From Rhizobium glycinendophyticum (lineage in GTDB: Bacteria; Pseudomonadota; Alphaproteobacteria; Rhizobiales; Rhizobiaceae), in contig NZ_VFYP01000001.1 in NCBI RefSeq assembly GCF_006443685.1, forward strand, positions 1,922,001-1,986,000: DNA of 64,000 bases. The letters are read 5' to 3'. The notes below the pieces were generated by a model. That model was not told the DNA's origin. It was given only the letters and a program-made list of their open reading frames with translations, and did not search any database. Below, in pieces: positions 18,865-31,911 of the stretch (the stretch's first letter is position 1; each line of letters opens with the position of its first letter). A program made the translations under genes and the position numbers.

Positions 18865-19263
18865 ATGCAGACCGTATTGCTCGTTATCTACCTCATGGTC
18901 GTCGTCGCCCTCATCGGCGTCGTCCTTATCCAGCGCTCGGAAGGCGGCGGTCTCGGTATCGGTGGCGGTTCCGGCTTCATGTCGGCACGCGGCACGGCCA
19001 ATGCCCTGACGCGCACGACGGCGATCCTGGCGACGCTCTTCTTTGCCATCTCGCTGGCGCTCGGCATCCTCGCCCGCTACGAATCCAAGCCGACGGACAT
19101 CCTCGACCGGATCCCGGCCGCCAACGGCACGACCCAGGGCGGTGGCAGCGTTCTTGACCAGCTTCCGGGTGCCGCTGCACCCGCGACCCAGGCTCCGGCG
19201 ACGACGACGCCTGCTGCGCCGGCAACCGCGCCGGCAGATCCGAACGCTGTTCCGAACAACTGA
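18865..19263 (+). CDS. secG: Preprotein translocase subunit SecG
   Basis: Small membrane component of the SecYEG channel. The 132-residue protein has two membrane segments (VLLVIYLMVVVALIGVVLIQ and TAILATLFFAISLALGILA) flanking the conserved loop SEGGGLGIGGGSGFMSARGTAN. An Ala/Pro/Thr-rich tail of about 50 residues follows, typical of alphaproteobacterial SecG. The start at 18865 is the first ATG of the conserved N-terminus. A good terminator follows. Confidence 0.95.
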   Translation: MQTVLLVIYLMVVVALIGVVLIQRSEGGGLGIGGGSGFMSARGTANALTRTTAILATLFFAISLALGILARYESKPTDILDRIPAANGTTQGGGSVLDQLPGAAAPATQAPATTTPAAPATAPADPNAVPNN

Positions 19264-19283
19264 TCGGACCGCATCTCATCGCT

Positions 19284-19316
19284 CCGGCGGGCTCCAGGGT
19301 CCGCCGGTTTTCTTTT
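19284..19316 (+). terminator. Rho-independent terminator after secG
   Basis: Stem CCGGCGG/CCGCCGG with a 10-base loop, followed by a T-rich run (TTTTCTTTT). It lies 21 bp past the secG stop and separates it from pyrG. Confidence 0.8.
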
Positions 19317-19354
19317 GTCTGCATTCCGCCGCCGCCGATGAAAATTGTGCGTGA

Positions 19355-21034
<1,680 letters not shown>

Positions 21035-21060
21035 GAGACCAGACTTGCGATCGAAAGAGG

Positions 21061-21087
21061 GACCCGGCCATGTGTGCCGGGTCTTTT
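21061..21087 (+). terminator. Rho-independent terminator after pyrG
   Basis: Perfect 8-bp stem GACCCGGC/GCCGGGTC with a 7-base loop, followed by TTTT. It lies 26 bp after the pyrG stop and about 50 bp before the 3' end of convergent moeA. Confidence 0.85.
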
Positions 21088-21137
21088 CGTTCGATAACGG
21101 CTGGTAGGTTTTGCGAAAGTCGAAGGAGATGCTCAGA

Positions 21138-22352
21138 TCAAGGCCGTAGCAGCATGACCTGCACAGATTCACCGGCATTGGCTGCCGGAGCGTTCGGAGG
21201 CCGAATGATCAGGCAGTCGGACTGCGAAAAGATCCGCATCATCGAGGAATCCTGTTTCCCGAAGCTCGTGACCTGGAGCGCTCCGTCAGTCTCCAAGAAC
21301 AGTCGGGCGCGAACATAGTCCTGCCGCTTGTCATTGGCGGGCAGTCCCGCCGTCAGTCGCGCCTGCCGCATGCGATCGGGGGGCGAGCAATGACCGAGAC
21401 GGCACAGCAGCGGCTCCAGGAACAGAAGGCCGCATACCAGGCTGGAGATCGGATTGCCGGGAAGCCCAAGCACTTGCATGTCCCCAAGTTTGCCCACCAT
21501 CAGTGGCTTTCCCGGCCGCATGGCAATCCGCCAAAAATCAAGTTCCATGCCAGCGGAGATCAGCGTCGACTGAACGAGATCGTGGTCGCCGACAGAGGCG
21601 CCCCCTAACGTCACCAACACGTCCGCACCGCTGCCCCGTGCGCCCTCGACAGCTGAATGAAGTGCCGGGCGGTCATCGGGCACGATGCCAAGATCGATGA
21701 CATCAGCGCCATTGTCTCTTGCGAGGGCGGCGACGCCGAAGGTGTTGGAACTGATGATCTGGCTCGGGCCAGGCACAGTGCCCGGTGACACCAGTTCGTC
21801 GCCGGTAGCGAGGATAGCGACACGGGGGCGGCGGAAGACGGTCAGCCGGGCATGGTTCATCGCCGCGGCCAGTGTCAGATGGCTGAAGTCGAGACGGGTG
21901 CCGGCGGTCAGGGTGACTTCGCCTTCGGCAAAGTCCTGGCCTCTTGGGCGAATGTGACGGCCATGCGTGACGGGGAAGGTGGTCCGGATACGCCCGTCAT
22001 CGAGCTTCTCCGCATCTTCCTGCAGGAGGATGCTGTCGGCACCCTCAGGCACTGGCGCGCCGGTGAAGATGCGGACGGCCTCGCCCACGCCGATGTTTCC
22101 GGAGAAGGCATGGCCGGCTGCCGACTCGCCGATCACGGCCAGCACGGCTCCAGTCTCTGCGGCGTCCTGTGCGCGAAGGGCATAACCATCCATCGCCGAG
22201 GCGTTGAAAGGCGGCTGGGTCAGCCGCGCAGCGAGGTCCGCGGCGAGAACCCGCCCGTTCGCATCATGGAGCGGCACGCCTTCCGCTTCGGAAATCGGAA
22301 GCGCTCCGTCGAGAAGCCGCGCCAGTGCATCTTCAACCGGCAGAAGCGACAT
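21138..22352 (-). CDS. moeA: Molybdopterin molybdenumtransferase MoeA
   Basis: Inserts molybdate into adenylylated molybdopterin to form the molybdenum cofactor. The 404-residue protein has the MoeA domains in order: FNASAMDGYALRAQD (about 50-64), the MoCF-binding core VAILATGDELVSPG and VLVTLGGASVGDHDLV, and LGLPGNPISSLVC. The start ATG 22352 overlaps the moaC stop by one base (TTGATG). It is the last gene of a minus-strand operon with ppiD, trpD, trpC and moaC. Confidence 0.96.
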   Translation of the reverse strand: MSLLPVEDALARLLDGALPISEAEGVPLHDANGRVLAADLAARLTQPPFNASAMDGYALRAQDAAETGAVLAVIGESAAGHAFSGNIGVGEAVRIFTGAPVPEGADSILLQEDAEKLDDGRIRTTFPVTHGRHIRPRGQDFAEGEVTLTAGTRLDFSHLTLAAAMNHARLTVFRRPRVAILATGDELVSPGTVPGPSQIISSNTFGVAALARDNGADVIDLGIVPDDRPALHSAVEGARGSGADVLVTLGGASVGDHDLVQSTLISAGMELDFWRIAMRPGKPLMVGKLGDMQVLGLPGNPISSLVCGLLFLEPLLCRLGHCSPPDRMRQARLTAGLPANDKRQDYVRARLFLETDGALQVTSFGKQDSSMMRIFSQSDCLIIRPPNAPAANAGESVQVMLLRP

Positions 22353-22849
22353 CAACTACGCTCCGGGTGGCGAAAGGCACCGGACTTACCACCACTCTTT
22401 TCCAAAACGCGGATGCCACCGATCTCCATCGTCTTGTCGACGGCTTTCGCCATATCGTAGATGGTGAGGCAGGTGACAGAGACGGCAGTGAGGGCTTCCA
22501 TCTCCACGCCGGTCTTGCCGGTAAGCTTGGCGGTGGCCTCGACGCGAAGACCGGCGAGTTCGGGGTCTTCGGTGATGTCGACCGTGACCTTCGACAGCAT
22601 CAGCGGATGGCAGAGTGGAATGAGACTGGCCGTCTGCTTAGCCGCCATGATCCCGGCGATCCTAGCTGTCCCGATCACGTCGCCCTTCTTGGCGTTGCCG
22701 TCAAGTATGGTCATCAGCGTCTCCGGCTTCATCTTCACGAAACCTTCGGCGACGGCTATGCGAACCGTATCGTCCTTGGTCGAGACATCGACCATATGCG
22801 CCTCACCGGAAGCGCCGATATGCGTGAGCCTTGGGAACCCGCCAGTCAT
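22352..22849 (-). CDS. moaC: Cyclic pyranopterin monophosphate synthase MoaC
   Basis: Converts the MoaA product to cyclic pyranopterin monophosphate in molybdenum cofactor synthesis. The 165-residue protein has the family motifs [21 protein letters not shown] and [20 protein letters not shown]. Its ATG overlaps the trpC stop (ATGA), which fixes the start, and its stop overlaps moeA, so trpC-moaC-moeA should be translationally coupled. The open frame continues upstream inside trpC, but that part is not coding. Confidence 0.96.
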   Translation of the reverse strand: MTGGFPRLTHIGASGEAHMVDVSTKDDTVRIAVAEGFVKMKPETLMTILDGNAKKGDVIGTARIAGIMAAKQTASLIPLCHPLMLSKVTVDITEDPELAGLRVEATAKLTGKTGVEMEALTAVSVTCLTIYDMAKAVDKTMEIGGIRVLEKSGGKSGAFRHPERS

Positions 22850-23661
22850 TCCGCCGCCAGCGCGCCGGACTTGCCGGTCAACAGCATGCGGGTCGCAGCC
22901 GAGACGTCGTCCTGGCGCATGAGGCTTTCGCCGACGAGAAAGGTCGTGATCCCGCACGTCTCAAGCCGTTGGCAGTCCTCGAAGGTGAAGATACCGCTTT
23001 CGCCGACAAGCAGCCGGTCCGTAGGCACCATTGCCGCCAACTCTTCGCTGACGCTGAGGCTAACCTCGAATGTGCGCAAATTGCGGTTATTGATGCCGAC
23101 GAGTGGAGATTTCAGCTTAAGAGCCCGCTCCATCTCATCTGCGTCATGCACCTCGACCAGCACATCCATGCCGAGTTCGAATGCGACACCCTCGAGATCG
23201 GCGGCTTCTCCGTCTGATAAGGACGCCATGATCAACAGGATACAATCGCCACCCCAGGCGCGGGCCTCATAGACCTGATAGGCGTCGAACATGAAGTCCT
23301 TGCGCAAGGCCGGAAGCGAGCAGGCCTTGCGAGCCGCTGTCAGGAACTCCGGCGCGCCCTGGAAGCTCGGCGTGTCCGTCAGAACGGAGAGGCAGGCAGC
23401 ACCTCCGGCTTCATAGGCAGCTGCGAGCACCGGCGGGTCAAAATCCGGACGGATCAGACCCTTGGAGGGGCTCGCCTTCTTGATTTCAGCAATTAGTCCG
23501 AAGCGACCTTCGTCGCGTGTCTTGATCAGGGCACGGTGAAAACCGCGCGGTGCCTCCTCGGCGGCGATGCGGTCCTTCAATTCGGACAGCGAGACGGCGG
23601 CCTTGGCGGCTGCAATTTCTTCCCGCTTGTAGGTTTCGATGCGCTTCAGGATATCGGTCAT
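22846..23661 (-). CDS. trpC: Indole-3-glycerol phosphate synthase
   Basis: Catalyses ring closure of carboxyphenylaminodeoxyribulose phosphate in tryptophan synthesis. The 271-residue TIM-barrel protein contains [57 protein letters not shown] and [12 protein letters not shown]. There is no fusion to TrpF. It lies 10 bp downstream of trpD and overlaps moaC by 4 bp. Confidence 0.97.
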   Translation of the reverse strand: MTDILKRIETYKREEIAAAKAAVSLSELKDRIAAEEAPRGFHRALIKTRDEGRFGLIAEIKKASPSKGLIRPDFDPPVLAAAYEAGGAACLSVLTDTPSFQGAPEFLTAARKACSLPALRKDFMFDAYQVYEARAWGGDCILLIMASLSDGEAADLEGVAFELGMDVLVEVHDADEMERALKLKSPLVGINNRNLRTFEVSLSVSEELAAMVPTDRLLVGESGIFTFEDCQRLETCGITTFLVGESLMRQDDVSAATRMLLTGKSGALAAE

Positions 23662-23671
23662 GATGGCAAGC

Positions 23672-24694
23672 TTAGTCCTGAGTGGGCGAATTGGAAATGG
23701 TGATCAGCATTTCGAGAGCGCGGGCAGCACTGCCACTGTCCAGCGACTGGCTGGCGAGGTGCATGCCTTCCGTCACGTCCTTCGCCTTGCCGGCGACGAT
23801 CAAAGATGCTGCGGCATTACACAGCGCCACATCCCGATAGGCCGTCTTGGCGCCGCCGAGCACATCGCGGAGAGCCGCGGCATTCACCGTACCGTCACCG
23901 CCTCTGATAGCATCAAGCGTCACGGTTTCGACGCCGAAATCCGACGGCGTCAGTTCGAAGGTCGAGATCTCACCATCTTTCAGCGCCGCGACCAGGGACG
24001 GTCCTGTGTTGGTCAGCTCATCAAGGCCGTTCCCGTGCACGACCCAGGCGCTTGTGAGTCCGAGATCGCGAAGAGCCTCCGCGCCCGGCACCAGCCATTC
24101 CGGCGAATAGACGCCGAACAGTTGTTTCTTTACGCGGGCAGGACTGGAAAGCGGGCCGACAATGTTGAAGATCGTCCGCGCGCCAAGTTCGACGCGCGCC
24201 GAACCGACATGACGCATGGCCGGATGGTGCAGCTGAGCGAACATGAAGCCGATCCCGGCCTCGCGAATGCAGCGGGAAATGGTCGGAGGATCGATGTCGA
24301 GCTTCACCCCGAGTTGGGACAGCGCATCGGCCGTGCCGGATTTCGAGCTAAGCGCCCGGTTGCCGTGCTTGGCAACCGGCACACCGGCACCTGCCACGAT
24401 AATCGCGGCAAGCGTCGAGATGTTATAGGTATTGGTTCCGTCGCCGCCCGTCCCGACAATGTCGATCGCATCCTCCGGCGCGTCGACCACGACCATCTTC
24501 TGGCGCATGATCGAGACAGCTCCCGCGATTTCGTCGACCGTTTCGCCACGCACGCGCAGTCCCATCAGGAAGCCCCCGACCTGCGCCATGCTGGCTTCGC
24601 CGGACATCAGGATTTCGAACGCGTCGCTCGCCTCCTGGCGTGTCAGAGGCTGGCGGCTCGCGATCTTCGCGATGAAGGGTTTCAACCCAGACAT
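23672..24694 (-). CDS. trpD: Anthranilate phosphoribosyltransferase
   Basis: Transfers phosphoribose from PRPP to anthranilate in tryptophan synthesis. The 340-residue protein shows the PRPP-binding glycine-rich loop [36 protein letters not shown] and [23 protein letters not shown] 24694 ([11 protein letters not shown]) is the natural start. ppiD ends 25 bp upstream on the same strand, so trpD probably belongs to that transcript. The trpE/G function is not in the window. Confidence 0.97.
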   Translation of the reverse strand: MSGLKPFIAKIASRQPLTRQEASDAFEILMSGEASMAQVGGFLMGLRVRGETVDEIAGAVSIMRQKMVVVDAPEDAIDIVGTGGDGTNTYNISTLAAIIVAGAGVPVAKHGNRALSSKSGTADALSQLGVKLDIDPPTISRCIREAGIGFMFAQLHHPAMRHVGSARVELGARTIFNIVGPLSSPARVKKQLFGVYSPEWLVPGAEALRDLGLTSAWVVHGNGLDELTNTGPSLVAALKDGEISTFELTPSDFGVETVTLDAIRGGDGTVNAAALRDVLGGAKTAYRDVALCNAAASLIVAGKAKDVTEGMHLASQSLDSGSAARALEMLITISNSPTQD

Positions 24695-24719
24695 GGACGT
24701 GCTCCCCCTGACGTCGGCG

Positions 24720-26609
24720 TTAGCGAACGATGGCCTGCTGGGCCAGCGCCTGATTGAACGTCACGCCGTATTGCGCCTGCAACTGGCTGACCATCTGGTC
24801 GAGGATGTCGTCGCCGGCCGCATTGGCCATCGAGACGATCTGCTCGTCCTCGTTGCTCAGCACGCCGCCTGCAGCCTGATCACGCACGGCGGTCACGGCG
24901 AGCAAAATCTGGGTTGCCGGATCGCCGCCCGATGCGGTCGTGATCGTCCCTTCCGGACCGCTGAAGGCGGCGGTGATCGCAGCAGCACCAAGGACTGCAT
25001 CTTCCGTGCGACGGCTGATGCCGGCCTTGCTTTCGACGGCAAGGCCGAGCTCGCTCGCGATGTCTTCCAGCTTGACGCCATCGGCGACACGCTTGCGCAG
25101 GCTCTCGGCCTTGGCGCCAAGAGCAATCCGCTGCTGCTCTGCCGTCCAGTCGGCCACAGCCTTTTCACGAACTTCCGCCAATTCACGATCGCGCTCCGCC
25201 TTAATGTCGGTCACGTCGAACCAGATGTAGCCGTTATTGCCGAGATTAACGGGAAGCGCTTCGACGCCGATATCGGTGCGGAAAACCTCGGCCAGTAGCG
25301 CGTCGCGTTCCGGAATGCCCGCCACTTCGGTTTCCCGCATGTCGAGCCCGCGGCGGTCGATATCGGTCACCGTCGCACTCTTCAGTTTCAGCTGGTCGGC
25401 GGCTTCCTTGAGCGATGATCCGCCGGCCCGCAGATCTTCGAACTGGTCGTGAACGGTCGTGATGTCAGCGACCGCAGCCGATTCGGCAAGCGCTTCGCGG
25501 ATTTCCTCCCGGACCTCGTCCAGGCTACGGGTGCGGCCTTCCTTGATGTTCGTGATGCGCAGGATGACCGGGCCGAGCGCGCCTTCCACCACCGGCGTCG
25601 TGCCGCCCTCAGCCGTAACGGCAAAGGCAGCATCCGCCAGCTTGACATCCGGGAGCCGGTCCTTGGAAAAGTCGCCGAGCAGGACGTCGCTCGCGGTCTT
25701 GCCCTGATCGGTCACAAGCTGATCGAAACTTGTACCCTTGGCGAGTTCCGCAGCGGCGGCGTCAGCCAGCTCGCGCGTCTCGAAGGAAAGCTGCTCGATC
25801 GTGCGCGTGCCGGCGATTTCGTAAGAAGCCTTGCGACGCTCGTAATCGGCCTTGATCTGATCTTCAGTGACGGCAGACTTGTCCGCGATGTCGGCCGGTT
25901 CCAACTTTACATAGGTGAAGCTGCGGAACTCGGGCGCCCGGTAACGCGACTTCGTCGTATCAAACCAGGCCTGCAGGGTTGCATCATCTGGCGCCTTGAT
26001 CGGATCGATATTGGCATTGGTCAGCAGAAGGTAATTGATGTCGCGGTTTTCGTAGCGATAGTCCTTGATTGCATCGACCAGCACCTTCGGCGCAACAAAA
26101 CCGTCGGCCGTCGCGTCGACGATCTGGCTGCGGATGGCGACCTTCGAACGTTCATTGATGTAGTCGTTCTCGCGCAGCCCCGAATTGCGCAGACGAGACG
26201 TAAACAGAGCGCGGTCGAAATTGCCCGCCGAATTTTTGAACGCCGGATCATCGGCGATCAGCTGCGCAAGGCGATCCTGCGACAGGCCGAGATTCATATC
26301 GACGGCAAGCTGGTCGAGAGCAGCCCCTGCAGCGAGCTGGGAGAACACCTGGGATTCGGCCCCAAAAGCTTTCGCCTGCTCGGTGGTCAGCTGTGTCCCG
26401 AAGCGCCTGCTGAGATCGGCGACCTGACGCTGATAGGCGAAAGCAAAGTCTTGCGTCGAGACCGTCTGATCGCCCACGGCCACCACCGTATCGGAATTGC
26501 TGGTGAACAGCGAAGCCGAAACGCCCCATACGCCGAACGATGCCACCAGAAGCAACAGCAAGATCTTGGCGAACAGGGTTTGGGAAACTTTTCTCAGAAT
26601 AACGAGCAT
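24720..26609 (-). CDS. ppiD: PpiD-like periplasmic folding chaperone (SurA_N/PpiC)
   Basis: A 629-residue membrane-anchored periplasmic chaperone with a parvulin-like domain, inferred to help newly secreted proteins fold at the Sec exit. One transmembrane helix near the N-terminus ([21 protein letters not shown]) is followed by a SurA-N-like region ([20 protein letters not shown]), a PPIC-type middle ([20 protein letters not shown]) and a helical C-terminus. ATG 26609 ([10 protein letters not shown]) places the helix at the usual distance; the frame remains open 41 codons further. It heads the ppiD-trpD-trpC-moaC-moeA string. Peptidyl-prolyl isomerase activity may be weak, as in E. coli PpiD. 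Confidence 0.9.
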   Translation of the reverse strand: MLVILRKVSQTLFAKILLLLLVASFGVWGVSASLFTSNSDTVVAVGDQTVSTQDFAFAYQRQVADLSRRFGTQLTTEQAKAFGAESQVFSQLAAGAALDQLAVDMNLGLSQDRLAQLIADDPAFKNSAGNFDRALFTSRLRNSGLRENDYINERSKVAIRSQIVDATADGFVAPKVLVDAIKDYRYENRDINYLLLTNANIDPIKAPDDATLQAWFDTTKSRYRAPEFRSFTYVKLEPADIADKSAVTEDQIKADYERRKASYEIAGTRTIEQLSFETRELADAAAAELAKGTSFDQLVTDQGKTASDVLLGDFSKDRLPDVKLADAAFAVTAEGGTTPVVEGALGPVILRITNIKEGRTRSLDEVREEIREALAESAAVADITTVHDQFEDLRAGGSSLKEAADQLKLKSATVTDIDRRGLDMRETEVAGIPERDALLAEVFRTDIGVEALPVNLGNNGYIWFDVTDIKAERDRELAEVREKAVADWTAEQQRIALGAKAESLRKRVADGVKLEDIASELGLAVESKAGISRRTEDAVLGAAAITAAFSGPEGTITTASGGDPATQILLAVTAVRDQAAGGVLSNEDEQIVSMANAAGDDILDQMVSQLQAQYGVTFNQALAQQAIVR

Positions 26610-26851
26610 CGGGACGCATGAACCTCTTGACTGATCTTCGCCTCGGGCGAAGCGGGTGGACTTCCTTAAATCAAAGATCGACGGAATTGAAGGCATATCG
26701 GGCCGAAAAGAGGCGGGATGTGCTTTCACCACAGAAGGAACGTCAAAGTGATCCCAACGGCTGCCCAGAGCCGCCTGTTATTCGACAAACGAGAGGGGAT
26801 AAGAGAGAGGACTTTACCCGCTGTCGCCCTGGTCGCCACCTGATCGCGCAC

Positions 26852-26880
26852 AAAAAAAGCCGGCGATGAAGCCGGCTTTT
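26852..26880 (-). terminator. Rho-independent terminator of gltA
   Basis: Stem GCCGGC/GCCGGC with loop GATGAA, flanked on both sides by A/T runs. On the minus strand it ends in seven T and lies 23 bp past the gltA stop. Confidence 0.85.
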
Positions 26881-26902
26881 TGAAAGGTCAAGACTTTGTG
26901 GA

Positions 26903-28192
26903 TCAGCGCTCAGTGATCGGCTTGTAGTCGCGCTTCGGAGCGCCCGTATAGAGCTGGCGCGGACGGCCGATGCGCTGCTGCGGATCTTCGATCATCTCGT
27001 TCCACTGTGCAATCCAGCCGACGGTGCGGGCGAGTGCGAAGAGAACGGTGAACATGGTCGTCGGGAAGCCGAGTGCGCGTAGCGTGATACCCGAATAGAA
27101 GTCGACATTCGGATAGAGCTTCTTCTCGATGAAGTAGGGGTCGTTGAGCGCAATCTTTTCAAGCTCGAGCGCCACCTTCATCAGCGGGTCATCACCGTGA
27201 CCGGTCGCTTCGAGGACCTCGTACATGGTCTTCTGCATGATCTTGGCGCGCGGATCGTAGTTCTTGTAGACCCGGTGGCCGAAGCCCATCAGGCGGAACG
27301 GATCATTCTTGTCCTTCGCCTTTGCGATGTATTCCGGAATACGATCCACAGTGCCGATTTCCATCAGCATGTTGAGGGCCGCTTCATTGGCACCCCCGTG
27401 TGCCGGACCCCAGAGGCAGGCGATGCCGGCCGCGATGCAGGCGAACGGGTTGGCGCCCGAAGAGCCTGCGAGACGCACGGTCGAGGTGGACGCATTCTGC
27501 TCGTGATCGGCATGCAGAATGAAGATGCGGTCCATGGCGCGGGCCAGCACCGGGTTCACCTTGTATTCTTCACACGGCACGGCGAAGCACATGCGCAGGA
27601 AGTTCGACGCATAGTCCAGATCATTCTTCGGATAAACGAAGGGCTGGCCGACATGGTACTTGTAGGCCATGGCAGCGATCGTCGGCATCTTTGCGATCAT
27701 CCGCAGCGACGCGACCATGCGCTGGTGCGGATCCGTGATGTCGGTGGAGTCGTGGTAGAAAGCCGACAGAGCGCCGACCGTGCCGACCATGACGGCCATC
27801 GGATGCGCGTCGCGGCGGTAGCCGGAGAAGAACTTGCTCATCTGTTCATGCACCATGGTGTGGTGCGTGACGCGGTAGTCGAAGTCCTTCTTCTGTGCCG
27901 GCGTCGGCAGTTCGCCGTAGAGCAGCAGGTAGCAGACCTCAAGGAAGTCACCCTTGTCGGCAAGCTGCTCGATCGGATAGCCGCGATGCAGCAGAATGCC
28001 TTCGTCGCCATCGATATAGGTGATCTTGGACTCGCAAGACGCGGTGGAGGTGAAGCCCGGGTCGTAGGTGAAGGCGCCGGTGTGCTTGTAAAGGGCTGCG
28101 ATGTCGACAACGTCAGGGCCGATCGTACCGCCCTTGACGCTCAATTCGACCGTCTTGTCCCCGAGTTTCAAAGAAGCGCTTTTGTCCGTCAT
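26903..28192 (-). CDS. gltA: Citrate synthase
   Basis: Condenses oxaloacetate and acetyl-CoA to citrate, entering the TCA cycle. The 429-residue protein is the type II (hexameric, Gram-negative) form, with [26 protein letters not shown] N-terminal residues, [33 protein letters not shown] and [13 protein letters not shown] containing the catalytic histidines. ATG 28192 has a GGAGG site 6 bp upstream, so the 12-codon upstream extension is rejected. A strong terminator follows. It is divergent from comEC. Confidence 0.98.
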   Translation of the reverse strand: MTDKSASLKLGDKTVELSVKGGTIGPDVVDIAALYKHTGAFTYDPGFTSTASCESKITYIDGDEGILLHRGYPIEQLADKGDFLEVCYLLLYGELPTPAQKKDFDYRVTHHTMVHEQMSKFFSGYRRDAHPMAVMVGTVGALSAFYHDSTDITDPHQRMVASLRMIAKMPTIAAMAYKYHVGQPFVYPKNDLDYASNFLRMCFAVPCEEYKVNPVLARAMDRIFILHADHEQNASTSTVRLAGSSGANPFACIAAGIACLWGPAHGGANEAALNMLMEIGTVDRIPEYIAKAKDKNDPFRLMGFGHRVYKNYDPRAKIMQKTMYEVLEATGHGDDPLMKVALELEKIALNDPYFIEKKLYPNVDFYSGITLRALGFPTTMFTVLFALARTVGWIAQWNEMIEDPQQRIGRPRQLYTGAPKRDYKPITER

Positions 28193-28399
28193 GCTAATCC
28201 TCCGGAATTGGCGGGAAGGCGTCTCCAAAAAGCCGCCATCGGTGAAGCGTGTTGATGTAGCTATATGATACGGAAGTTAATGCCAAGCTATCCAAAGGGC
28301 AAATTGTGCGTTGCGAAAACGGCGATGATCGAACCGAACGGTTCTAATCGATTTGATGCAAGCGCGCAGACTCCCGTGCCTCGAATTCACACGCTTTGA

Positions 28400-30985
28400 T
28401 TGTCTCCCGAGAATGGATTATCATGCTCTTCGCTGGCGTTTGTCGCCGCCTCTGCGGGGTTGGGCCACGTGGTGGATCTGCTGGAAGGCAAGCTGGATTT
28501 GAATGGGGAGGCGTCACCGCCTGCCTCTGGTCAGGTGTGGCCAGCCCTGTCGCATACCCGTCGGACCTTGCCGCCTTCGATCCGTCCAACCGGCGGAACG
28601 CTCGCGCGAGCGGCTGACCAGATCAGCCGATTGCCAGGCGCGACGGCAAAGGCTGTCTCCCGCGAAATCGAGCAAGGGCATCTCTTCTTTTTCGTGCCAG
28701 TCTGCCTGGGGCTCGGCGCCGTCATCTGGTTCAACCTGCCGGTACCGCCCGCAGAATGGGCGCTCATGGCACTGTCAGCGATAGCCTTGGTGACTGTTGT
28801 GACGAGCATGGCAGGAACCATGCGGCGCTTTGTCTCTGTGGCGGGTTTGCTAGTGCTCGCCGGCATGGCTCTCACGGCGACCGAAATACGGCGCGCCTCT
28901 ACAACCATCCTCGACACTCCCGTCCTGACTAAGGTGACAGGCCTGGTAGAGCGCCGGGAGGCGGGAGCAAGCGGAGAGTGGCGCTACGTGATCAGGCTTC
29001 TCCAGACGGAGGCCCCGATCCTCAGGCGTCCGCCGGAGCGTGTCTCGCTGCTTGCCCGCAGTCGGCACCAGCCTTTGAAAATCGGAGACGCCTTGACAGG
29101 TCGGGCGCGGCTTTCTCCGCCATCGGGGCCCGCCTTGCCGGGCATGAACGACTTCGCATTTCAAAGCTACTTTGCCGGCATCGGCGCGGTCGGCTTTTTC
29201 ATGGGCGCTCCTCAATCCGTTACGGTCGCCTCTCTCCCGGCTGGCGACTACTGGGTCACGCTCGACCAGGCGCTATTCTCGCTGCGAGATCGGATTTCTG
29301 ATCGCATTCATGCAGTCTTGCCCGGAGATACAGGAGCATTTGCCGCCTCCATCATTACGGGCGAGCGGCGGTCGATGTCGAAGGAAGCGACAGATGCCTT
29401 GCGACTGTCGGGGCTGGCGCACATCACCGCGATTTCCGGCCTGAACATGGCGCTCGCCGCCGGGATCTTCTTCGTCGGGTTGCGCGGCTTGCTCTGCCTG
29501 CTGCCCGTGTTGGCGCAACGCTATCCGATCAAGAAAGTCGCAGCTGCCGGTGCCTTGCTCGCCGCGACCGCGTATGTCCTCATTTCCGGCTATCAGGTAT
29601 CCGCGCTCAGAGCCTATTTAATGACGGCAGTTATGCTGGTCGCCGTACTCATCGACCGCCCGGCGATCAGCCTGCGCAACCTCTCGGTGGCGGCGACCCT
29701 GATCCTGATCGCCCAGCCATCGGCAGTGATGGGGCCGAGTTTCCAGATGTCTTTTGCCGCGACGGCGGCACTGATCGCCGGCTATTCCGGCTGGCGATCC
29801 CGGCCACGCTCGATATGGCCCGCTCCAAAGTCTCCTACTGCCAAACTTGCCAGCTTCATCGTTAAGTTCATCGGGGGCACGCTTGCGACCTCGCTGATCG
29901 GCGGGCTCTCGACTGCGATCTTCGCCGTCACACATTTTCATCGCCTGTCGACTCACGGTCTCGAAGCCAATCTCGCGGCCATGCCGCTGATCTCCATCGT
30001 CGTCATGCCCGCAGGCTTCATCGCCATGTTGCTCATGCCCTTCGGCCTAGATGCGCCCTTTTTCTGGATCATGGGCCTTGGGCTCGATCTGGTCCTCGTG
30101 ATGGCCCACACGGTCGCCGGCTGGGGTGACGGAGCGCTCGTCGCGCGGCAGCCTGCATGGTTTCCGATCCTGATCGTGACCGCGCTTCTGCTCCTGACGC
30201 TGCTTCACACCTGGTTGCGCCACGCCGGAACTCTGCTGTTGGCAATCACACTCGCCGCAGCAGCAGTCCGTCCCCCCGACACACCCGCAGATCTCTTCAT
30301 CAGCGAAGACGGCCGACTGGTTGGCTTCTGGCCCAGGGGAAAGAATGAGGGAGAGGCAGGAAGCCTCGCCACAAACCGAAGCCGACCGCCTGCATTCCTC
30401 TTCGATCAATGGCAACCGGCGCTCGCTGTCAAACGTAACCAGCCGCCCATCCAGTTGAAATCGCCCGTCTTGCCGCCACCGGCGGACTGGAAAAACGGCA
30501 AGAGCTGGGATCAGCAGACAAGCCAGCAGGCCCGGCAAACTCTCACGGAACTGATAGGAGCAGCAAAGTCTGACGCCTTCACCTGTATCCGCGGAGCCTG
30601 CTCCGCCATGGTGTCCGGCGGCTGGAGGGTGGTGACCCTTGATCGCGCCGACCTCGCCGGCATTGCCTGCGACGTCGCCGACATTGTCATCCTTGCAGCA
30701 CGGGCTCGCATGAGAGACTGCCGCTCGGGCGCGCGGTTCATCAGCGCAACGACACTGCGAAGCTCCGGCGCCATGGAACTGCGATTCGGAGAGCCCGGTG
30801 ACAAGGTGATCAATGCCACGGCCGCATTTACCGGACAGCCGCGCCCCTGGACCATGCACCGCCTATACGACTGGCGAACTAACGCGACGGGCCGCGAACA
30901 CGTAACGGATTTCCACGCAGCATCGCAAACCTACGAGCCGAATGTCGGGGAGCCGTCAAGCGACCAATACCTTCACTCTCAGTGA
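28400..30985 (+). CDS. comEC: ComEC/Rec2 family competence membrane protein
   Basis: An 861-residue polytopic membrane protein, predicted to form the inner-membrane channel that takes up single-stranded DNA in competent bacteria. After a soluble N-terminal 90 residues come a DUF4131-like segment with the first helices ([18 protein letters not shown]), the Competence domain ([56 protein letters not shown]), and a C-terminal part without a clear metallo-beta-lactamase HxHxDH signature. The start is uncertain: TTG 28400 is the longest option and no clear ribosome binding site is seen. Its last 7 bases overlap convergent lexA. Whether this organism is competent is unknown. Confidence 0.85.
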   Translation: MSPENGLSCSSLAFVAASAGLGHVVDLLEGKLDLNGEASPPASGQVWPALSHTRRTLPPSIRPTGGTLARAADQISRLPGATAKAVSREIEQGHLFFFVPVCLGLGAVIWFNLPVPPAEWALMALSAIALVTVVTSMAGTMRRFVSVAGLLVLAGMALTATEIRRASTTILDTPVLTKVTGLVERREAGASGEWRYVIRLLQTEAPILRRPPERVSLLARSRHQPLKIGDALTGRARLSPPSGPALPGMNDFAFQSYFAGIGAVGFFMGAPQSVTVASLPAGDYWVTLDQALFSLRDRISDRIHAVLPGDTGAFAASIITGERRSMSKEATDALRLSGLAHITAISGLNMALAAGIFFVGLRGLLCLLPVLAQRYPIKKVAAAGALLAATAYVLISGYQVSALRAYLMTAVMLVAVLIDRPAISLRNLSVAATLILIAQPSAVMGPSFQMSFAATAALIAGYSGWRSRPRSIWPAPKSPTAKLASFIVKFIGGTLATSLIGGLSTAIFAVTHFHRLSTHGLEANLAAMPLISIVVMPAGFIAMLLMPFGLDAPFFWIMGLGLDLVLVMAHTVAGWGDGALVARQPAWFPILIVTALLLLTLLHTWLRHAGTLLLAITLAAAAVRPPDTPADLFISEDGRLVGFWPRGKNEGEAGSLATNRSRPPAFLFDQWQPALAVKRNQPPIQLKSPVLPPPADWKNGKSWDQQTSQQARQTLTELIGAAKSDAFTCIRGACSAMVSGGWRVVTLDRADLAGIACDVADIVILAARARMRDCRSGARFISATTLRSSGAMELRFGEPGDKVINATAAFTGQPRPWTMHRLYDWRTNATGREHVTDFHAASQTYEPNVGEPSSDQYLHSQ

Positions 30986-31692
30986 TAACGGCGGATCAGG
31001 CCCACCAGTTTGCCCTGGATCTTCACCCGATCCGGCGGGAAGATCCGGGTTTCATAGGCTGGGTTGGCCGCTTCCAGAGCAATCGAAGCGCCACGCCGGC
31101 GAAAGCGCTTGAGCGTCGCTTCTTCGTCGTCGACGAGCGCCACGATGATGTCACCCGGATTGGCATTGGAGGCATTGCGGATGATCACCGTGTCGCCGTC
31201 GAGGATGCCAGCATCGATCATCGAATCGCCCTTGACCTCCAGCGCATAATGTTCGCCCGAACCGATCATCTCGGCCGGAACGGTGATGTCATGCGTGTTG
31301 TTCTGGATCGCCGAGATCGGCACGCCGGCTGCGATTCGACCCATGACGGGAACGCTGACCGAAGAGGTCTGCTCGGCAGCGGGTGTGCGGGCAGGGGCTG
31401 GTGGCGGCGCCTTGCCAAGGCTGCCTTCGATGACGCTCGGCGCGAAGCCCCGGCGCGGCTGCAGGCTCGGCGTATAGGCCTCCGGCAGCTTGATGACTTC
31501 GAGCGCACGCGCCCTGTTGGGCAGACGGCGGATGAAGCCGCGCTCCTCAAGCGCGGTGATCAGCCGATGGATCCCGGACTTGGAGGCGAGGTCGAGCGCG
31601 TCCTTCATCTCGTCGAAGGAAGGCGGCACGCCCGACTCTTTCATCCGCTCGTGAATGAAGAGAAGCAGTTCCTGTTGCTTGCGCGTCAGCAT
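30979..31692 (-). CDS. lexA: LexA repressor
   Basis: Represses the SOS regulon and self-cleaves on RecA activation. The 237-residue protein has an N-terminal winged helix ([37 protein letters not shown]), a linker with the Ala-Gly cleavage site in [11 protein letters not shown], and the S24-type catalytic domain with Ser157 (KGDSMIDAG) and Lys195 (EATLKRF). Length and sequence match the alphaproteobacterial form. An SOS box lies about 50 bp upstream, consistent with autoregulation. The open frame continues far upstream across the next genes, but ATG 31692 is the family start. Confidence 0.97.
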   Translation of the reverse strand: MLTRKQQELLLFIHERMKESGVPPSFDEMKDALDLASKSGIHRLITALEERGFIRRLPNRARALEVIKLPEAYTPSLQPRRGFAPSVIEGSLGKAPPPAPARTPAAEQTSSVSVPVMGRIAAGVPISAIQNNTHDITVPAEMIGSGEHYALEVKGDSMIDAGILDGDTVIIRNASNANPGDIIVALVDDEEATLKRFRRRGASIALEAANPAYETRIFPPDRVKIQGKLVGLIRRYH

Positions 31693-31738
31693 CGGCGAGG
31701 CCCCAATTGGTGAAACAAATCCAGAACAGACACTATAT

Positions 31739-31753
31739 GTTCCATTTGTGTTC
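31739..31753 (-). promoter_or_regulatory. Alphaproteobacterial LexA (SOS) box before lexA
   Basis: GTTC-N7-GTTC on the plus strand (GAAC-N7-GAAC on the coding strand of lexA), the direct-repeat SOS operator known from rhizobia and other alphaproteobacteria. It lies 47 bp upstream of the lexA ATG. An extra GAAC at 31724-31727 forms a wider inverted repeat with the first GTTC. Confidence 0.85.
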
Positions 31754-31911
31754 CGCAAGTGGATAAATTTCCGTGAACAGCTCACGCGAAAATGCGATAG
31801 GCCTCTTGGTCCTTGTCGTGAGAAAGCCATGAAGCGCGTTGTCCATGTGTTCGACTTGCGACGGGGCAAAAGGCTTTCAATTCCCCGAGAAGAACAAGTG
31901 AGAAGTCCAAC

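Noticed and set aside
28252..28360. Other TTGAT half-sites near gltA as FNR boxes
   Set aside because: Neither TTGAT at about 28252 nor at about 28352 has a matching ATCAA at the required spacing.
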